The position numbers and the translations under genes were made by a program. This document shows positions 9,496 through 20,917 of a stretch of 64,000 nt of DNA, in pieces (the first letter of the stretch is position 1; each line of letters begins with the position of its first letter). Below the pieces are notes generated by a model. It saw only the letters and a program-made list of their open reading frames with translations. It searched no databases and was not told the origin of the DNA. Source of the stretch: Arachnopeziza araneosa (lineage: Eukaryota; Ascomycota; Leotiomycetes; Helotiales; Arachnopezizaceae); contig QYAI01000055.1 in the NCBI GenBank assembly GCA_003988855.1, positions 62,001-126,000 of the forward strand, read 5' to 3'.

Positions 9496-12265
9496 ATGGA
9501 TCCTCGGATTCTTCGAATGGCCGAGTTGGGCTCGACTAGGGCCCGGGCAGTTGAAGATGCCCGCCAGATGCAAGTGAGTGTCATCGAAGAATGTAAGAGA
9601 GCTGGCAAAGACCCACCCCCTTACGGTCTAGAAGAACTTATTGGGAAGGGCAGTTTCGGTCGAGTTTACAAAGGGTAAGAAGCTGTTTATCATGTCACGT
9701 GCTACAGCTATCCATTAACGACTTGAATAGAAAGGATATGAAGTCGGCTGCTACTGTTGCAGTCAAGATCATAAACCTGGATGAAAGCGATAGCGCCAAT
9801 CCCCGAGGCGCTGACTCCTATAGCGACTTCTTGAAAGAGGTCGGCGCCCTGAAGATCTTGTCCGAAAGCAAGGCAAAGAACATAAACCATGTTATTGAGG
9901 CCTTGCCAGTTGGCCAGTCTATGTGGATGATTACGGAGTACTGCGGAGGTGGCAGTGTAGCAACTTTAATGAAGCCATCAGGCTCTAAAGGATTACAGGA
10001 GAAATGGATCATTCCAATTCTACGAGAGGTTGTAGAGGGGTTGAGGTGGGTTCATCAGGCCGATATTATTCACAGAGATATCAAGTGTAAGGAATTAAGA
10101 ATGTGACAACTGGACTCCGTTATTAACAATATGCAGGTGCCAACGTCCTCGTTACAGAGCAAGGCAATGTACAACTATGTGACTTTGGTGTGGCTGGCAT
10201 CAATGAGACCAAGGTCGATAAACGATCTACCATCGTCGGTACGCCGCATTGGATGGCACCGGAGTTGTTTGATAATAACACTTTTTATGGTAAAGAAGTT
10301 GACATTTGGGCTTTGGGGTCAATGATTCATGAGATCGCCACTGGGCTTCCTCCAAATGCATTGGACTATATCCCAATGGACGGACTTGGTGCCGCACTGA
10401 GAAAGCAGACGCCACGACTTGAAGGTGCTGACTTCTCGGCGGGGCTAAAGAATCTGGCTAGTTTTTGCTTTGTCGAGGACCCCAAAATGCGTCCTACGAT
10501 TGAAGTAGTACAGAAGCACGAGTACACTGCGAACACGGCGGCGTTGTACCCAACATCTGGCCTTCGAGCTCTCGTTGGCTCCTTTAAGGTCTGGGAGTCT
10601 GGTGGGGGCAACCGAAAGTCACTCTTCTTCCAACATGGAGCGCAGAATGCTTCATCATCGTCACGGTTCTCACAGGATGATGAGTGGAACTTCAGTACGA
10701 CGGAGGTATTTGACAGGCGAGTTGCCGAAGAGTTCAGTGCTAGTGATGTCTTTGATGCATATGGCGCAGCTGTGAATGACTTCGACGAGGAGACTGCGCG
10801 CCCAAGCCGCACTCTTGCCAGAGGCTCGCGTCGTCGCCCCCCGCCTGAAGCCATTGGCCGTCTTCCAGCACAACCACTTGAGAGAATATTCGACCCCAAC
10901 ACCATGTCCAATTACGACGACAACAGCCGTGCTCATTACGGTGGTGGCATAAGAGCTCCCCAATCCGATCTTCCTCTACGCGACAATTCTGCCCAAGCCT
11001 CGATTCGCGATACCCAAATCGACCTTGGCACCCACGATTCCGAAACTGGCATCTCCAGTTTCTCGGATGTAAAGACCTTAAAGCCTTATCGAATTCGAGA
11101 CCAAGGTAACGACGAAGATCAATCCGATTTCAGCCGTCCGGCCCTGAGCGATCCTGCCGAGAACAACAAGAACCGAAAGACTCTTGAGTGGACATTTCCT
11201 TCAATGGCCCCTCCTGCCTCCGCCAACCCTGAGCTGTCGCGCTTCCCATCCTCGTTCGATCCCCCTCGTACTGCCGCAACTCCAGGGTCTGGCAGCCGCC
11301 CCATGCTCTATCACCATCCCACTGAGCCAATTGGTGCGTTCGGTGGTAGTCTCTCTGCTGATATACCTTCTCAACCTGACCGTCGCTCCATCAATTCTCT
11401 CATCGATCTCGATGCGAGCGTTCCAGACCCGATTGCTGATATGGGTCGACCCTCGACTGCTCATTCCGATGTAGGTTCTACTACTAGTGAGGGCTACGCA
11501 TCTGCCAACCCTTTCCAATTCGAGCGCCATGCTTCGACCTACCAACCAAGCGTTGTCCGAGAACCTTCTATCTACGTCTCCGAGGACAGCCGGCCAACTC
11601 AGCGTCTTCTTCTTAACACCTTGGTCATCAACGATATGTCGGATTTCTCCGCCTCTGACGTCGAAGCTGCCCAAGATTACAACAGCCTTAAACGTCAACA
11701 GCAACAGTATAATGTCGCGGGTCTAGAGAATGAAGATAGCGAAGGAGACGATGATGATAATAGTGAAGATAATGATAGTGAAGATAGTGAGGGTGATGAA
11801 GAAGAAGAGGACGACGACAATGTCGAAGAAGATAATAAAGGTGAAAAGGTTAGCTTTTCTAAGCAAGAATCACGCCACGACCCAGTCTATCGCCCTGTGG
11901 TTCCTAGACATCCTGCTCGCTCGGTGCTCACTGGACGTGTTACCGCGGCCCAGTTGAGAGCTGAACTTAATCGTATTCTTTATGGCATGCGTGATGAAAT
12001 GACTACCTTCAAGGAATCCTACGATTCTGCTGTACAAACCCCCCCAGTAAGAGGATCGAGCCTTCGTCACGATGACAATAGCGAGGGACCCATGGAGCGT
12101 ACACTGGCCACCATAGGTGCTCAGGGTATTGGCCGAGATTCTGGTCGAGGATTTAACGGAATTGTAGTGCCTGATGGATCTTTGGGACCTGCTGGACCTA
12201 TGGGGCCCGGATCATCTGCCGGATCATCTAGACTTGGTCGAGGACTTGCTCGCCCTTCAGAATAA
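9496..12265 (+). CDS. STE20-superfamily germinal-centre kinase (MST/KIN3-like)
   Basis: Exons 9496-9674, 9731-10086 and 10137-12265 give 887 aa. The kinase domain (about residues 45-315) shows the glycine loop IGKGSFGRVYKG, the VAVKI lysine, the catalytic HRDIKCAN loop, the DFG motif and the GCK-type activation segment VGTPHWMAPELF. The rest is a long low-complexity tail with an Asp/Glu-rich tract (about residues 705-740) and a conserved-looking helix LRAELNRILYGMRDEM. The ATG at 9496 is chosen because an in-frame TGA lies at 9487-9489. Among filamentous fungi this resembles the MST-1/KIN3 group, which acts in septation and hyphal development; assignment to that branch rather than SID1 or POD6 is an inference. 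Confidence 0.85.
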
Positions 12266-12603
12266 CGTCACGTTGTCATGATGTATTTGCTGTAAATTAT
12301 TATGCTTGACGACTTACGAATCACGTTGATGAATCATCAACTTGGAGTACTCGGAACAGACCTAGAAAAATCATTTCGGCTTTGTTATATTGCTGCCGGT
12401 ATATGGCTACGATGTGAGGTTATTGAGGAGGCCGCATCTAGCTTTCGCCTAATAAAACATCGATGGCCATTGGGATTCATTCACCATAGAGGCGTTTGTA
12501 TTTCATCACGTACAATATTACTTGATCTGGATGATGTCAAGATCAGAAACGTATTGCGCAAAGTATTTAGATTAATGCTTCGTGAAAACAATGGTTGAGC
12601 CAT
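12266..12603. other. Convergent 3' region between GCK kinase and TEL2
   Basis: 338 bp. A plus-strand frame of 98 codons at 12302-12598 has no recognisable features and sits where both 3' UTRs should be. It is not called as a gene. Confidence 0.5.
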
Positions 12604-15600
12604 CTAGAAAGTAGCCAGATCGGCCATTAATGCTCTTTGATACTTCTCCACTACTTCCCTAATCCTGACCAGGACACCAGCAGCTAACGTCCTGACCTTC
12701 TCATCCTCCTCCCCACCTCCACTCAATCGTCCAAAAATACCCTCGACCCATTCCTGTGTTTCGAGCATCTGCCTTCCATGTGCATCTACTAACCTCTTTT
12801 TATCTTCATTGATCTCTAGAATCGTCAGGAATGCAAACAACAATGCCTCCATAATGCCAAGCTCTCCAACACTCTGAGCTCTCAGTCCTAACAGCAAGTC
12901 CCAGAATTCAGATGTCATTTGGGGCAGGCTCAGTGTCGAAGGCCCGCTTGCATGTAACAATAATGCGAGTGTCTTTACAAAATGTGCCAGGAGATAGGGT
13001 TGAAAAATCACCGAGCGAGATGATGATCCGTACGCCTTGAGATGTATAAAAAATCTACCTGTGAGAGGGAAGAAGAATCCATCAGCTACAATCTTGGCGA
13101 AGGTATTGGCTATGGGTTTCTTCCGTTTCTTTTCAACCTGCATTCGGGAGGAAAAGGAGCGGATCTTGAGGATTGAGGGCCCTGTCAACTTGTCCGCTAG
13201 GCTTGCAGCCATAGGTGCAATCATGTTTTGGCCCAGCTGGGTTGAGAGAGTGTCCAGTGCGGTTGGGGGGAGCGTTGCGAAATGTTTGTGGGCGTTTGCT
13301 GGGAGTGTTTTACTTGGAAATCTGTTTTCGGGGATGGCTCTGGTAGACGAAAGTGAGTCGTCTTCTGAGCTAAAGCCACCAAGTTCTCTTGCACCAAGAC
13401 CGAGCGTAGTGAGGATTGAAGCTCGCTGGGAGATTGAGTAGTCGCCGTCAAAGAAGGTTTTCGAAAACCATTGGCCCATTTTCAGAGGGAGTCCTACGAG
13501 AATAGCAATCATGCCTTGGAGACGCATATCTTGGAAATTTTCAATTTCGTACTTGTCTTGGATACCAACGAGTAAAGTAGCTAGCTCTTCAGTATGAGCA
13601 CCTACTTCTGTTCCAAAATTTGCTTTCCGGCGTATGAGAGGTGCGGCTGTTAACAGACCGAGCTTTTGTTTGTCATAGTTCTCTGTGTCTCGAAGGTAGG
13701 TAACCAAGTCTCTAATGTAAACTGGGGCTGTGGGCTTGTTACGGGTAATGAGGGTAGGATCATTGTCCGAATCTTCGGCATCGGAGTCAGGCTTGGCAAA
13801 TGGAGCCAAATCATCATCAGACAAGTATTCTTCGTCTGTTTCTACCTCCTTGATAGCAATGATTTTGGAGCCAGATTGAAGTTTTACGGGCTTGGCGCTC
13901 TGTTTCCGAGGACCGGATGGTTTTCTATGTGATTTGCTTGAATAGTTTACTTTCAGTGGCTCGAGTGACCCAATTTGGTCAGAAACTTCAACTAAACTTT
14001 TATACCACTTAGCTTCAGAAGTTTTGGTGTCTTCTACTTTAAAATCCATTTGGTTCTCGTCCTTGTCGACCAGGCTCGACAAAGCTTCACCAACAATCAT
14101 GCCGAGAAATCGACACCGAGGTGATGAGATTGCAAGTCGGTTCGACACCACTCTTAGATGAGCACCAGATCTAAGTATCATTTTCAGATTTATGGGTGCC
14201 TGTCTATGGAGATGGCCGGCAGCAAGTAACAAAACTTGACAGTGGGCTTGGATTAGAAATCAGTATTGTTGAAAACACATACAGATCAGTAGCTTCGCAC
14301 CTTCTTGTTGCATGGTGGGAGTGTGTCTAATGTACAACTGATCTCCAAAGTTCTGAAGTGATTTCTCTAATATTTTCTCTGTGGAAGTCCTGTCGCTTGA
14401 AAAAACCGCTAATGCTGCTCGCCGAATGTTGATCCCTTCCCCGACTCCAGCTCCCGAGGAACTGGTCAGCCAGGATATGAGATGTGTCGTTCTTGTCTCA
14501 TTATTTGAGATTATAGTACTGATCAGCGCGGCAGTCGAAGAGACAGTTATGGCATCAGCTTGCCACCAAAGCATATTATCTTCCGAAGAAAGTTCCGCAG
14601 AGAAGAAATCTTTTGAGCAAATCTTCAGCACAGAATATACTAAATTCTTTTGGTCCGAAGATGGAAGGGTAGATAAAATTGTTTTCAATCTTGCGATATG
14701 GTTTTCCTTTTGCAATAGTAAATATATGATAAAGTTCTTTGTGATACTCTCTAGTTTCGTCAGTATGTAAAAGCAAAACTTCGTAAAACCATACCTGAGT
14801 AGCCGAGCCGCAAAGATTTGCCTAGCAGCTCACCACAGGTCCTAAAATCTGTTTCAGACCCCGAGGACAAGCTTATTGCTAAGTGTGAGATATTTCTCGC
14901 AAGCCACAAGGTATATTGATTTCCATCCGCAATCCAATACTTCTCACCATGAATCTTTGCCCGTTCATTTGTTATGTTTTCTGCTTCCGCTGCGAATCCA
15001 AGTAGTTTTCCACCTGCGGCTATAGCCAAAAACTCCTGCCAAACTGCCTTTCGTCTTATAGGGCTTTCGTCTATGGTATGGATTTGTTTCCAAATGATCA
15101 AGGCCACATCTTCGCCTTCTAGTAAGGCCTGTAAGAGTTGAAGCAGTATTTTCAGAACTCCTTGTTCGTTGGTATTCCCAACAGCCTGCTTGGTCTCCTT
15201 AGATTGTTGAATGTGCTGCTTCAAACTTAAAAGCACAGCATTAAGACCTGGAACACTTTGAAGACATGATAATAAGAGTTGGAGCTCTTTTGGCGGATGT
15301 GTGTTTTCCCTCGTCTTTAAGTTGCTCGATTTTCCAGAGATGACATACCAGTAATTCAAGACAATGTCCGACACCAAAGCATGGATCAGTTGAGCTGACA
15401 GGGGGCTTGGAGACAGGAGACTGAACTGAAGGTTTTTGCTGGTAAGATATTTCAAGGTGGAGAGGAGAGTTTCATAGTCTGGCTCATTTCTCAAAATCTC
15501 AAGAGCATCTTCCGGTGTTGCTGCTGCGCTGAGAGTTCTGGTAACTTCTGAGTTATCAGCCTTGGAGGATCGATAAGACCTACTCACAGGAGTGAGTAGT

Positions 15601-15638
15601 CCTTCCATCGTTACATCAGGATACTCCAGATTTGTCAT
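12604..15638 (-). CDS. TEL2: Telomere length regulation protein TEL2
   Basis: Exons 14795-15638, 14283-14750 and 12604-14234 (minus strand) give 980 aa. Tel2 is the core of the TTT complex (Tel2-Tti1-Tti2), an Hsp90-linked cochaperone that stabilises PIK-related kinases such as TOR, ATM/Tel1 and ATR/Mec1. The protein is an alpha-helical solenoid. The C-terminal conserved domain includes SSPRCRFLGMIVGEALSSLV, the segment APVYIRDLVTYLRD, and QMLETQEWVEGIFGRL. An acidic hinge, EVETDEEYLSDDDLAPF, precedes that domain. Both introns (44 and 48 nt) shift frame and are needed to join the parts: the first gives GYSESITKNF, the second AKLLIFLLLAAGHL. It shares a 143-bp promoter with UBA3. Confidence 0.93.
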
Positions 15639-15781
15639 TTGATGCTTCTTTCTGCTACCTCTGGCTGTGGCTGTGGTGGCTTAGCGATGTATGCAGGCGG
15701 ATAAGATAAGCCCTTCTACTTCTCCCTCAAGCAAACACCCATCGTCGCTCACCTTTCCTCAATACACCTTCTCTGGTCAAA
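15639..15781. promoter_or_regulatory. Compact bidirectional promoter TEL2 / UBA3 with paired GATA sites
   Basis: Only 143 bp separate the two start codons. The interval contains GATAAGATAAG at 15700-15710, two overlapping GATA-factor consensus sites, followed by a pyrimidine-rich UBA3 leader. Binding is inferred only from the motif. Confidence 0.55.
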
Positions 15782-17379
15782 ATGTCACAACCATTGTTAG
15801 TTGCTGTTGCTACTACTCTACCGCCACTTGTGGTACCTCCATCCCGCTGGTAAGCTTCTCGTGCTTTGCCGCCTTCTTGAAGAAGTATTACTCACAAATC
15901 ACGAGGACCTACCTCGACACTATCCGTCAGCATGCCGGACCTTTTACAGATCCACAGTTCGATCCCAATGAGGAAGCTCTGGCAGCTCTTGAAAGCATGA
16001 AGCTGCTGTCAGTTTTCATTCTTTTGTTTGGAAGAGAATGTACTAACTCTCTTCTCATAGAGTCATGTTGGTTGCCTGGAACCGTAACATTATGGTTCGA
16101 GTTACTGACTCTTGGACAGTGGTGCTGGTGGCCTTGGGTGTGAGATCTTAAAGGACCTGGCTCTATCTGGCTTTAGAGATCTCCATGTCATTGACATGGG
16201 TCGGTCAAATCAAATGCTTTTACGGTTCGCAGCTTATTTCTCCCCACAGATACGATTGATGTCTCCAATCTCAACCGTCAATTTCTCTTTAGGCACGATG
16301 ATGTTGGAAAGTCGAAAGCTCATGTTGCAGCCAAATTCGTGGAGAAGAGAGTAAAGGGTGTCAAAATTACTCCGCACAACTGCAGAATCCAGGACAAGGA
16401 TGATGGTTTCTACATGCAGTTTTCCCTAGTTATCTGTGGCTTAGACAGCATTGAAGCTCGACGATGGATCAACTCTACCCTCGTAGGGATGGTTGATAAC
16501 GATAATCCAGATAGCCTCAAGGTTTTGGTGGATGGAGGCACAGAAGGTATAAGCCAGGGTTCCAAAGTGGGGCATGGCTAACGATGTGTAGGATTCAAAG
16601 GTCAGTCGAGGGTCATATTGCCTACCATGACGTCTTGTATTGAGTGTCAACTTGATATGCATGCCCCAAGAGCCGCCGTGCCTTTATGCACACTAGCCAC
16701 TATTCCTCGCCAACCCGAGCATTGCATTGAATGGGCTCATATCATTGCATGGGAGCAGGAGAAGCCCTTTCCAAAACTGGATAATGACGATCCTGAGCAC
16801 ATCACTTGGCTGTACAAGAAAGCTTTGGAACGAGCTGAGGAATTCAGAATTACAGGCGTCACGTATTCCCTAACACAGGGGGTTGTCAAGAACATTATTC
16901 CCGCGATTGCATCCACTAATGCCATTATTGCAGCTAGTTGCTGTAATGAAGCTTTCAAAATCGCGACTATGACAAACCCAGCTCTCGGAATGAGCGGAGA
17001 TAATTACATGATGTACAGTGGAAATGACAGCATCTACACGTACACCTTCAGGCATGAGAAGAAGGATGACTGCCCGGTTTGCGGAAACTTAGCTAGGGAT
17101 CTAGATGTCAATCCAAACTTGACTCTGCAGGAATTCATCGACTCTCTATCTGCAAGACCAGAGGCGCAGTTGAAGAAACCATCTATCCGGACAGAAGAGA
17201 AGACTTTATACATGCAAAGCCCCGAGAGTCTACGGCTTCAAACATCACCCAATCTGGAAAGAAAACTGCATGAGTTGATAATTGATGGGCAGGAAATTGG
17301 TGTTAGTGACCCTTCTTTGGGTCTGGTTAGTTTCAGGTACAAACTCAAGTTTTCTAAAGGCGCTGACACCAAGGCGTAA
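15782..17379 (+). CDS. UBA3: NEDD8-activating enzyme E1 catalytic subunit UBA3
   Basis: Exons 15782-15849, 15906-16007, 16061-16066, 16120-16199, 16250-16546 and 16592-17379 give 446 aa. UBA3, paired with ULA1/APPBP1, adenylates NEDD8/Rub1 and passes it to Ubc12 for cullin modification. Visible features are the ATP-binding loop VIGAGGLGCEILKDLALSG (about residues 58-76), the NLNRQFLFR and VGKSKA segments, two zinc-type CxxC pairs (CIEC and CPVC), the catalytic cysteine in PLCTLATIPRQPEHCIEWA, and a C-terminal ubiquitin-fold domain that recruits the E2. A 6-nt exon (AGTCAT) supplies the Leu-Val-Ile entering the glycine loop; without it the frame breaks. Both flanking introns are 53 nt and have good branch sites. 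Confidence 0.94.
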
Positions 17380-17598
17380 CAACTGGAAGTTCATGAAAAC
17401 CACAGATGCTAGGCGAACTTCAAAATGACAGTGGCCTTTTCTGCTTCAAATCCTGTCAGAAAGTCACAAGAATGTAAAAAATAAAGTCGCATCTAGTCAT
17501 GAAAATGTTGATTTCTAAGTCAAGCACAAGTCCACTTGACATTAGTCAGTGAACCCTCCAACGCCACTCCAACGCCTGCAATGCGCATGAAATGCTGT
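17380..17598. other. Convergent 3' region UBA3 / RPC40
   Basis: 219 bp between two stop codons, with an AATAAA-like element (17479-17484) after UBA3. Nothing else is seen. Confidence 0.5.
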
Positions 17599-18891
17599 CT
17601 ATCGTACCATATTGGCCAGATTTATCTTTAGAACCTGACATTTCGTTCTCAATATCTTGACAGATTCCAAGAATAAGTCATCACTTTCCCATTGTCCCAG
17701 ACTCTCTACAGAGAAGATGAAATGATCCCTAACCCTTCCCAGCTTGACTTTCCCATCGAATTCAGGATGCCGTAAGCACTCCCTACTAACTGTGTCCTTC
17801 ATAGCATCTTTCACCACAGCTTTCTTCTCTCCCTCATGTCCCTCAAATCCATGACCCTTCTTCGAGGCTTCCTTTTTAGTGACAGTCTCAAGCCCAATGA
17901 CACCTCCTGGGAAACATCTTACAAACTTCTCGGCGTCCTTGCCTAGAATTGGTTTCAAAATATTGATTGTAGGTAGTAATCGATATGAGGCTGTAGCCAC
18001 AGGCGAGAATTTCGAATGATCATTACCAACACCTTTGATGGCATGCATCTCACAATTACTTTAAATATTTAGCTCTCCATCAGGTGAATTTGAGGAAGAT
18101 GAGTATAACATACATGCATTGTCCAGGTCGAAGCTTCGCGATAAGGATGTCAGGATTCGTGGGCTGTATCCCTTCGCCGCTAAAGTGTTGCATTTGATCA
18201 CCGAAAGGCTTAAATTTGATATCTTTGGCATAGACATGGGCGCCGTGATATGCTTTTAGAGGATCCGTCTCGCCTTTCGCAGCTTCTGAATTGCGTGTAC
18301 ATTCAACTTTGAGTTCGAGAAGGATAGTGTTGTAATCGAATGCTCCCGAAGTTGAGTCAGAGCCATCCTCTGGTTTCTTATACCATTTTAGGTAGTCTAG
18401 CAAGCCTAACTTATCCCCTTTCAACGGCACCAATCCTAAACGTTGCGCGAGTACTTCATCTTGAATGATCGAGGTATTGTTGTACATGAAAACATATTCG
18501 ATGGCCAGAGTCGGGATCTCAGCTATAAGAATTCTTCGAAAGGCGTTCGCAACCGCAGCATCAACGCCAATAAGGCTGAACGAGGACTCCAAAGGTTGAC
18601 TAAAATGAAACTGGACCTTGCAGAGGTTAGACCTTGCAAGAGGGAGGGCTGGGGGCGAAGATCACCTTAAATGTTTTCTGAAAGAGCCCTTTATCCCAAG
18701 CATGATTTTCCCCAGGGTAATGGCCAGGAAAGTCTGTCGACGTGACATCTGTAACCGTCTCTGAGTTGATGCCGACAATCTAAGGATGTTAGGAAACGGT
18801 CACACAGGCAGGAAGGCGGGAAGGATGGAAGGAGCGAGCTGTCGCTGTAACACACTTTTCTACGGTCAAGGTCCGCTTGAGAAGGCGCCAT
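17599..18891 (-). CDS. RPC40: RNA polymerases I and III subunit AC40 (RPC40 / POLR1C)
   Basis: Exons 18856-18891, 18666-18779, 18114-18616 and 17599-18058 (minus strand) give 370 aa. AC40 pairs with AC19 as the alpha-like assembly dimer of RNA polymerases I and III in the nucleus. Family marks run in order: TDVTSTDFPGHYPGENHAWD, the alpha-motif core SFSLIGVDAAVANAFRRILI, YNNTSIIQDEVLAQRLGLVP, KDIKFKPFGDQ, RPGQCINCEMHAIKGVGNDH and KFSPVATASYRLLP. The 12-residue first exon starts MAPSQADLDRRK. The last intron splits the RPGQCI codon and is set by AT|T joining. The gene is divergent from the 49-kDa complex I gene across 268 bp. Confidence 0.94.
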
Positions 18892-19159
18892 CACCAGAGA
18901 GGTATTGTGTGTTGATTCTAAAAGAACAACCAACAGATTGGAGCATCGAGGGGTCAAGAACCAAGGGAAGTTTCGGTGCAAAATAATTACGACAGGGATT
19001 GACAACTAGCGTCCCATGTCCCGACGTAGCTCATTATCAACAACGTCAAGCCGTTAACAGCACTCAACTCTCTCTTCTAGGACCCCATTGAGCGCATTGC
19101 GAAAGCTGGCGGCGAGAAGACTGGTGCCAACCGCCAACTCTCTCTTTCCTTTGTTGACA
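18892..19159. promoter_or_regulatory. Divergent promoter RPC40 / 49-kDa complex I subunit
   Basis: 268 bp between the two start codons. A pyrimidine-rich stretch (CTCTCTCTTCTAG) ends at 19080 on the complex I side and could be a splice acceptor in that gene's 5' leader. Confidence 0.45.
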
Positions 19160-20779
19160 ATGGCCACTTCCCTCACTCGGATCGCTGGTCGCAATGCCAG
19201 ACGCCTCTGCTCGAGACCTGCTCTCTCGACAGCTTCGACACCAAGAGCTTCCCTTTCTTCGCAAGGACACTGGGACCCTTCGCCAAGAGCATTTTCGTCT
19301 CTCTCGAGGAGACATGCTGAAGAGTATCAAGGCACTAGGTTAATTCCAACTGATGAGCACTTCGCACATCCGACAAACTTGGACGATTCCCAGCACCTCA
19401 ACCGTACACCTGACTCTAAGCTAGAGAGCGAAAGTGGTATTGAGGATCGCAAGATTCGACACTATACGGTTAATTTTGGGTGAGCTCCGAATCTTTCACT
19501 TGATCTTCAGGCGTTTGCTGACATATGGGATGAAAGTCCCCAGCATCCGGCGGCCCATGGAGTGTTACGTCTTATCTTAGAGCTCAATGGGGAGGAAATC
19601 GTTAGGAGCGATCCTCATGTCGGCCTTCTTCATAGAGGAACCGAGAAGCTTATTGAATATAAAACCTACCTTCAAGCTCTTCCATACTTCGACCGCCTAG
19701 ACTACGTTTCAATGATGACCAACGAGCAATGCTTTTCGTTGGCCGTGGAGAAGCTTTTGAATGTAGAGATTCCGGAACGAGCCAAATGGATCAGAACATT
19801 ATTTGGAGAGATCACCAGAATCCTAAACCACCTTATGTCTATTTTGTCTCACGCGATGGACGTTGGTGCTCTGACTCCTTTCTTGTGGGGGTTTGAGGAA
19901 CGTGAGAAATTGATGGTAAATATGTTTCGCTATTACTAAGAAAATAACTAAGTCAACGCTAGGAATTTTACGAAAGAGTTTCTGGAGCCCGACTGCACGC
20001 CGCCTATGTCCGACCAGGTGGTGTTCATCAAGATATCCCAGTTGGTCTGCTTGATGATATCTATCAGTGGGCTACCCAGTTCAGCGATCGTATTGATGAG
20101 ACCGAGGAGCTGCTGACTGATAATCGTATCTGGATTGGACGGACGAAGGGAATTGGTGTTGTTTCTGCTGCCGATGCGCTGAATTACTCATTCACTGGCG
20201 TCATGCTTCGTGGGTCTGGTGTGCCATGGGATGTTCGAAAGAGCCAGCCTTACGACGCCTATGGAGAGGTTGAATTTGACGTTCCTGTGGGTGTAAATGG
20301 AGACTGCTACGATCGATATCTATGCCGAATGGAAGAGTTCAGACAATCGCTCCGTATCATTCATCAGTGCCTCAACAAGATGCCACCAGGACCAATTCGG
20401 GTTGAGGACTATAAGATATCCCCACCTCCACGAGCTGCGATGAAGGAAAATATGGAGGCTCTCATCCACCACTTCTTGTTATTCACGAAAGGCTACACAG
20501 TGCCACCTGGCGAGACATATTCGGCCATTGAAGCACCGAAGGGTGAGATGGGAGTTTATGTTGTTAGTGATGGGAGTGAGAGACCGTACCGTTGCAAAAT
20601 TCGCGCTCCTGGATTTGCTCATCTTGGAGGGTTCGACCAAATTTCAAGGGGCCATCTATTAGCTGACGCAGTCGCTATCATTGGGACGATGGATTTAGGT
20701 AAGGGATAATATGATGCTGTGTCTTGATAAGGATAATCGCTAATAATGTTTCGTAGTATTTGGAGAGGTAGACCGGTGA
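19160..20779 (+). CDS. nuo-49: NADH:ubiquinone oxidoreductase 49-kDa subunit (NDUFS2)
   Basis: Exons 19160-19479, 19537-19915, 19963-20698 and 20757-20779 give 485 aa. This is the core complex I subunit that, with PSST, forms the quinone pocket in the mitochondrial inner membrane. The N-terminus is an Arg/Ser-rich presequence (RIAGRNARRLCSRPALSTAS). The mature part shows VNFGPQHPAAHGVLRLILEL with the quinone-site histidines, DPHVGLLHRGTEKLIE, YFDRLDYVSMM, RIWIGRTKGIGVVSA and the end MDLVFGEVDR typical of the family. The final exon codes only FGEVDR and flanking bases. The frame is open 72 nt upstream of this start but without another ATG. Confidence 0.96.
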
Positions 20780-20917
20780 AAATAAAGATGAGCGGATTGG
20801 CGAAGTTGTACATAGAGATTACATCCGGCGCATATTCCTATGTCTGTACAAGCCTTTGTTACTGAGTTAGCAGGCTTATTTGATGATTCGTTGAGAAGTG
20901 AATTTAACTTACCATTT

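Noticed and set aside
12302..12598. 98-codon plus-strand frame between the GCK kinase and TEL2
   Set aside because: It fills a convergent 3' UTR interval and has no family resemblance.
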